A stretch of DNA of 38,593 nt from Nitrososphaerota archaeon (lineage in GTDB: Archaea > Thermoproteota > Nitrososphaeria > Nitrososphaerales > Nitrosopumilaceae), in NCBI GenBank assembly GCA_028820595.1, contig JAPPIP010000018.1:1-38593 (forward strand), in the 5' to 3' direction. The notes beneath the pieces were generated by a model. That model worked only from the letters and a program-made list of their open reading frames with translations, did not search any database and was not told the origin of the DNA. Each line of letters opens with the position of its first letter. Positions within the stretch are counted from its first letter, which is position 1. Of this stretch, positions 34,332-38,593 are shown one piece after another. Both the position numbers and the translations under genes were made by a program.

Positions 34332-37155
34332 AAGGACGTTTGCAGAGTTCGGGTTCGAGAGCCTGACTGAGATCCAGTCAAAGGCCTCGCCCGTAATACT
34401 GCAAAAGCGCGACTGCCTGGCAGTAGCGCCCACCGGCTCCGGCAAGACGGAGTGCTCGATAATACCGATATTCTCCATCCTCGGATCCGAGAATTCAGGC
34501 AGCGGCGGCCGCGGGGGCATCCGCGCCCTGTACATAACCCCGCTGCGGGCGCTCAACCGCGACGTGTTCCGGCGCATCTCGAGGTACGCGGAGCTCTGCG
34601 GGCTTGAGATCGGCGTCAGGCACGGGGACACCCCGCAGGGCCGCCGGAGAAAGATGGCCGAGAACCCCCCGGACGTCATGATCACCACGCCGGAGACGCT
34701 GGTCGTGCTGCTGAGCCAGGAGAAGATGCTCGCCGCCCTTGCCAGCCTGGAGTGGGTCGTGATAGACGAGGTGCACGAGCTGCTTGCAAGCGAGCGGGGC
34801 TCGCAGCTCTCGCTTAGCCTGGAGAGGCTCGAGCTCAACTCCAAGAGGCCCCTCACCCGCATCGGGCTCTCGGCCACGGTGGGAAACGTGTCGGACGCGG
34901 CAAAGTTCGTCTCCGGCGCGCGGCGGCGCTGCCGCATCGTACGGGACAGGTCGCTGAGAAAGTACGACGTTGACATCGAGTACGTGGAGGGCACCATATC
35001 GGACGCGGCCCGCGCCATACACGCGAAAATTGCGCAGTCCGGGCTGGACTCGCCCGTCCTGCTGTTTGCAAACACGCGCGGCGAGGCGGAGTTCCTGGCG
35101 TCCGTGCTAAAGGAGATCGGCAAGACGCCCGTCGAGCTGCACCACGGCTCCCTCTCCAAGTCAGCCAGGGAGGAGACCGAGCAGCTGCTCCGCGAGGGGG
35201 GCGGCCTCCGCATCATAGCGTGCACGTCGTCGCTTGAGCTGGGAATCGACGTCGGCTCAGTCGAGCTGGTGGTGCACTACGGCTCCCCCCGGCAGGTCTC
35301 AAAGTTCGTCCAGCGGATAGGCCGCAGCAGGCACGTGCGCGGCGCGTCGGCGCGGGGCCTGATAATCACGAACAGCGCGGACGACGAGCTGGAGGCGCGC
35401 GCCATAATGGAGCGCGTCGGCGCGGGGTCGATAGAGCAGCAGCGGATACACGCGGCCCCGCTCGACGTCCTGGCCCACCACATGGTGGGGCTCTCCATGC
35501 AGGCGGGCCCCCGCGGGATCAGGGTGGACGCCGCGCTCGACGTGGTAAGGCGGGCCTATCCGTACCGCGACATTACGATTGATGAGTTCTCGCAGGTCCT
35601 CGAGCAGCTGGACGCGAGCCGCCTGATCACATATGACCGGGACGGCATGACGTTTGAAAAGTCGGGCCGGTACATGCGCTACCACTACGAGAACCTGTCG
35701 ACCATCCCGGACATGCTGAGGTTCAAGGTGTTTGACAGCACGAACCGCCGCATAATAGGGACGCTCGACCAGAGGTTCGTGGGGGACCACGGCGAGCAGG
35801 GCAACATCTTCGTGCTCAGGGGCTCGCAGTGGCGCATCCTCAACGTGGATGAAAAGTCGTTTGCGGTGAACGTGGAGCCCCTGCGGTCAGGCGGCGGCGA
35901 CCCCGCCACAAGGACCGTCCCGTACTGGGAGGGCGAGAGCATCCCGGTGGACTACGAGACGGCCCGCAGGGTCGGCCTGCTCCGCGGCATGATCCGGAGT
36001 GGCAGGATGGAGGTCCAGAACAAGGTGATGGGGGGGCTGACCTTCGAGGTGGCCGCGTCAGGGGACGGTGGCGGTGATCGCGGCAGTAACGGTGATGGCG
36101 GTAAAAACGGAAGCAAAAACGGCAAAACCGCCGCCGCCCCTCCAGACATCATACCGGTCGAGTCGCAGCGCTCGCGCGGGGTAATAGTGCTGCACGGGTG
36201 CTTTGGCAGCAGTATAAACGCGACTCTCTCCACGCTGCTCTCCTCCATGCTCTCCGGCCTCACGGGCTCCAGAATAGACTCGCGCTCTGACGGGTACCGG
36301 ATAGTCCTGTCGTCCTCGTCGGCCCGCATATCCGAGCCGCTGCTCCTGCGGGTCCTCGGCGACAGGTACGACGATCTGGCCGGAATGGTCGGCTCCTCGC
36401 TTGCGGGCACGCACAACGTCAACTGGCGCGTCTGGTGCGTGGCAAAGAGGTTCGGCGTGCTGGGCCGCGACGCCGTCTACGAGTCAAGGTCGGCCCGCTT
36501 TCTGTACGAGCGCCACGCCGGCACGCCCGTCGTAAGGGAGGCGCTCAGGGAGCTGTTCCACGACAAGTACGACCTTGACGGGTGCCGGTCCGTCCTCGAG
36601 GGCGTGCGCAGCGGCCGCATACGGGTGTCGTGGACCGAGGTGGACGGGTTCTCGGGGCTGGCGGCGCCCATCCTGGACCACACCGCCAGGTACTACTCGT
36701 CTCCCGCCGCGCTCGACCGCGGCATAATCGAGCTGGTAAAGGCCAGGCTGGCAAAGACAAAGCACCGCATAGTCTGCGTCCGCTGCGGCAGGTGGGAGCG
36801 GCTGGTCGAGACGCGCGACGTGGTGGGGCCGCTCGCGTGCCCGCACTGCAGGGGCAGGCAGGTAGCGGTGACGTTCCATTCAGATACGGACCTGCCCGGC
36901 ATAGTGCGCAAGAGGGTCGCGGGCCAGAGGGTTACGGCCGAGGAGAAGCGAAAGTTTGAGCGCGCATGGAAGGTCGCGTCGCTGATAGAGTCGTTTGGGC
37001 CCACCGCCGTCACGGTGATGTCCGGGTACGGGGTGGGCGCCGACACGGCCGCGCGCATACTGCGCAACATGATAGGCGGCGACGAGGACAACCTCATAAA
37101 GCAGATCTACGAGGCCGAGAGGCAGTATGTCGTGACGCGCGGGTTCTGGGACTAG
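34075..37155 (+). CDS. lhr: Lhr-type superfamily 2 DNA helicase
   Basis: This ORF encodes up to 1026 residues. After a Pro/Gln/Arg-rich leader of about 80 residues, the helicase core begins: FGFESLTEIQSKA, Walker A APTGSGKTE (about 118-126), ALYITPLRALNRD, MITTPETL, DEVHELLASERGSQL (about 230), GLSATVGN, LLFANTRGEAEF and VQRIGRSRHVRG. The C-terminal half has the Lhr-specific winged-helix region and a zinc-binding CVRCGRW...CPHC knuckle. A Gly/Asn/Lys-rich insert (GDGGGDRGSNGDGGKNGS) lies near residue 665. Lhr helicases act in archaeal DNA repair. The true start is uncertain because the leader overlaps the membrane-protein frame. No ATG is available between the leader and the core. Confidence 0.85.
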   Translation: MSGRAPVPLMTRREGGAEKQHRRRQQQPTPPPRPPRGPGRGRRQTPGAQQKPPPPPPPPRQQPPPPASKKRQGHPGQEEDRAAILERTFAEFGFESLTEIQSKASPVILQKRDCLAVAPTGSGKTECSIIPIFSILGSENSGSGGRGGIRALYITPLRALNRDVFRRISRYAELCGLEIGVRHGDTPQGRRRKMAENPPDVMITTPETLVVLLSQEKMLAALASLEWVVIDEVHELLASERGSQLSLSLERLELNSKRPLTRIGLSATVGNVSDAAKFVSGARRRCRIVRDRSLRKYDVDIEYVEGTISDAARAIHAKIAQSGLDSPVLLFANTRGEAEFLASVLKEIGKTPVELHHGSLSKSAREETEQLLREGGGLRIIACTSSLELGIDVGSVELVVHYGSPRQVSKFVQRIGRSRHVRGASARGLIITNSADDELEARAIMERVGAGSIEQQRIHAAPLDVLAHHMVGLSMQAGPRGIRVDAALDVVRRAYPYRDITIDEFSQVLEQLDASRLITYDRDGMTFEKSGRYMRYHYENLSTIPDMLRFKVFDSTNRRIIGTLDQRFVGDHGEQGNIFVLRGSQWRILNVDEKSFAVNVEPLRSGGGDPATRTVPYWEGESIPVDYETARRVGLLRGMIRSGRMEVQNKVMGGLTFEVAASGDGGGDRGSNGDGGKNGSKNGKTAAAPPDIIPVESQRSRGVIVLHGCFGSSINATLSTLLSSMLSGLTGSRIDSRSDGYRIVLSSSSARISEPLLLRVLGDRYDDLAGMVGSSLAGTHNVNWRVWCVAKRFGVLGRDAVYESRSARFLYERHAGTPVVREALRELFHDKYDLDGCRSVLEGVRSGRIRVSWTEVDGFSGLAAPILDHTARYYSSPAALDRGIIELVKARLAKTKHRIVCVRCGRWERLVETRDVVGPLACPHCRGRQVAVTFHSDTDLPGIVRKRVAGQRVTAEEKRKFERAWKVASLIESFGPTAVTVMSGYGVGADTAARILRNMIGGDEDNLIKQIYEAERQYVVTRGFWD
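34225..34272. repeat. ACC trinucleotide microsatellite inside overlapping frames
   Basis: A run of ACC triplets encodes poly-Thr in the membrane-protein frame and poly-Pro in the lhr frame. Changes in repeat number keep both frames, but single-base slips would switch them. Confidence 0.8.
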
Positions 37156-37456
37156 AATGCGCGTGAGGCGGGGCCACCGAACCCGGGAATTACATACGTT
37201 AGTCCACTTTGGGCAGGTGTGGACAATCCCGCCGCGCCCCCGGTAGTTTGAAGTGTGGGTTTTTGACGAATTCGCGTCGATGATGTTACAATTCTGACCA
37301 AACTTCGTATCATGATCAGTATTTTGCATACTATGATCCCCGGCTGTGGAAAATCTCGATTTTGTGCGTTGTTGTCCGGGCGACGCCCCGCGCGTGCCGG
37401 CGCGCGGTACAGAATGAACAGATCTATGTTGCGGTGTCCGTACCCGCCCAGCGGTT
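37156..37456. other. Intergenic region between lhr and the terminal transposase
   Basis: About 300 nt, mixed composition, with an AT-rich central part and short inverted repeats (for example AGTATTTTGCATACT near 37,318-37,332). The ORF at 37312-37512 has no recognisable domain. One end of a transposable element may lie here, but I found no copy of the terminal repeat seen at 7372/8690. Confidence 0.4.
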
Positions 37457-38593
37457 ATGAGAAAAGGCGGGCAGGAATGCCGCAAAAAAGAGATCGGCGC
37501 AAGGGTGCTTAATACCTTGTCAAGGGTGCCGGACGGCAACGTGGAGTTCTCACGGGACCCGAGGGCGGCATACGGAAGGGACGAGTGGATGGCCATACTG
37601 GCCGAGACGGGCAGGTCCGGCGCGACCGCGGCCGACGCGACAGGGGCCCCGAGGGAGGAGGGCAGGGACGTGCCCGGCGAGAGGCGGTTTCTGGACGTCG
37701 TGCACCCGATCAGGCCCCGCGGCCTGCGGGACATCTGCGACGGCATGGTGTCGGAGACCGCGCGCCTCGCGACGAAGGAGGGCGTGTACGCGGGCGGGCG
37801 CGGCGCGACGGTCGGAATCGACAAGCGCCTGATAGGCCGGTACGACAGGAACAGCATGCGCCGCCCGGTGTACTCCGAGCCGAAAAACGGGGCGAAGCGG
37901 TTCGAGGCCTATGCGACGATGCAGATCGTGGGCGGGCCCATAAACGCGACGCTCCGGTCCGCCCGGGTCACGCGCGGCACGGACAGCGTGGATTTTGTGC
38001 GTGAATTCATGCACGCCCCTGACGGCTACGGCCTGCGCACGCGCCTCGTGCTGCCCGACAGGGAGTTTTACGCGGTGGACGTGACGCGCGCCATCGCGGA
38101 GTTCGGGCGGGACTTTCTGATGCCTGCGGTCAGGAGCGCGCGGGTAAGGAAGCTCACAGAGGATCGCGACAGCGGCACGGGCGGGGCCGTCGCGGAGCAC
38201 ACGATCAGGAACAGCAGGGGGGAGGAGTCCTCATTCGGGCCGGTGATCGTGAGGCGCGCCGCGGACCGGGGAAAAAAGGCGGGGGGCGAAAGGGGGATCG
38301 CCGACAGGTACGCGGTGTTTGCGACCAGCCTGCCTGCGCCGCGCGCGCTGTACGAGATCGGGAGCCTGCCCGAGGAGTACCGCGGGCGGCGGGGCATTGG
38401 GACCGGCTACAGGCAGATCGAGGGCGTGCGCCCGCGGACCGCGAGCCGCGACGACTCGTACAGGCGGTTTCTGTTCGCGTTCGCGCTGTTCCTCTACAAC
38501 ATGTGGGCCATAGAGCGCGCCCGGGCGGGCGCATGCCTTGCAAACATCACGCTAAAGACGCTTGCGCGCATGGCGCCGGCCGCGGCGCGCGAA
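37457..38593 (+). CDS. DDE transposase related to those at the CRISPR locus (3' end outside window)
   Basis: The frame starting at ATG 37457 (MRKGGQECRKKEIG) stays open to the window edge, at least 379 residues. It is missing from the ORF track because no stop is reached. It shares GIDKRLIGRYDRN (first Asp), NGAKRFEAYATMQIV, VLPDREFYAVDV (second Asp) and FLMPAVRSARVRKL with the two transposases at 7385-9480. Near the end, EEYRGRRGIGTGYRQI lies where the others have the Y-R-E-K block: the Glu of IVETGFRTIK is Gly here (IGTGYRQI), so catalysis may be lost. Ends of the element were not identified. Confidence 0.75.
   Translation, partial: MRKGGQECRKKEIGARVLNTLSRVPDGNVEFSRDPRAAYGRDEWMAILAETGRSGATAADATGAPREEGRDVPGERRFLDVVHPIRPRGLRDICDGMVSETARLATKEGVYAGGRGATVGIDKRLIGRYDRNSMRRPVYSEPKNGAKRFEAYATMQIVGGPINATLRSARVTRGTDSVDFVREFMHAPDGYGLRTRLVLPDREFYAVDVTRAIAEFGRDFLMPAVRSARVRKLTEDRDSGTGGAVAEHTIRNSRGEESSFGPVIVRRAADRGKKAGGERGIADRYAVFATSLPAPRALYEIGSLPEEYRGRRGIGTGYRQIEGVRPRTASRDDSYRRFLFAFALFLYNMWAIERARAGACLANITLKTLARMAPAAARE

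Overview
The window looks archaeal, most likely a GC-rich member of the Nitrososphaerota (Thaumarchaeota), resembling the sponge-symbiont Cenarchaeum type. Reasons: an LSm protein, a RadB-like recombinase, a large Lhr helicase, a bacterial-type MetK as in Thaumarchaeota, and anaerobic-type cobalamin genes (cbiX, cbiC, cbiG, cbiD). Many genes also have an A/T-rich TATA-like box about 24-28 nt before the start codon with little or no room for a Shine-Dalgarno site, the pattern of leaderless archaeal mRNAs. The species is inferred and was not checked.

Region 1 (about 1-16,840) is a complete type I-G (formerly I-U) CRISPR-Cas locus. It runs: a cas4-cas1 fusion, cas2, a leader with a TATA box, an array of 66 full 36-nt repeats plus one broken repeat, a transposon block, then csb1 (cas7), csb2 (cas5-cas6), cas3 (helicase then C-terminal HD) and csx17 (cas8u2). 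The four effector genes are tightly coupled. A 1.3-kb insertion sequence sits inside the last repeat, and behind it lies a decapitated second transposase. Adaptation genes and array are therefore split from the effector operon by mobile DNA. Several spacers are related to each other, which suggests repeated sampling of the same viral gene.

Region 2 (about 16,840-19,660) is accessory DNA: a decayed IS630-like transposase, an AT-rich island, a RelBE-type toxin-antitoxin pair with a striking 10-bp-phased palindromic operator, a TPR protein and a GC-rich tandem repeat.

Region 3 (about 19,660-28,550) is core genome: cbiG-cbiX-cbiC as an overlapping minus-strand operon, a secreted or membrane-anchored CAP-domain protein, cbiD, an NAD(P)-dependent epimerase-like protein, metK, an LSm protein and a RadB-like ATPase.

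Region 4 (about 28,660-38,593) holds nucleic-acid enzymes and more mobile material: a UvrD-type helicase fused to a PD-(D/E)XK nuclease with an Fe-S-type cysteine set, a HicBA toxin-antitoxin pair, a small SWIM-zinc-finger protein whose end overlaps a truncated SNF2-like defence-type helicase, a small membrane protein overlapping lhr, and a third transposase related to the two at the CRISPR locus, cut by the window end.

Most promising for follow-up: the archaeal type I-G locus itself, the transposon scar in its array, and two sets of homologous spacers (S51/S56/S60 and S1/S22).
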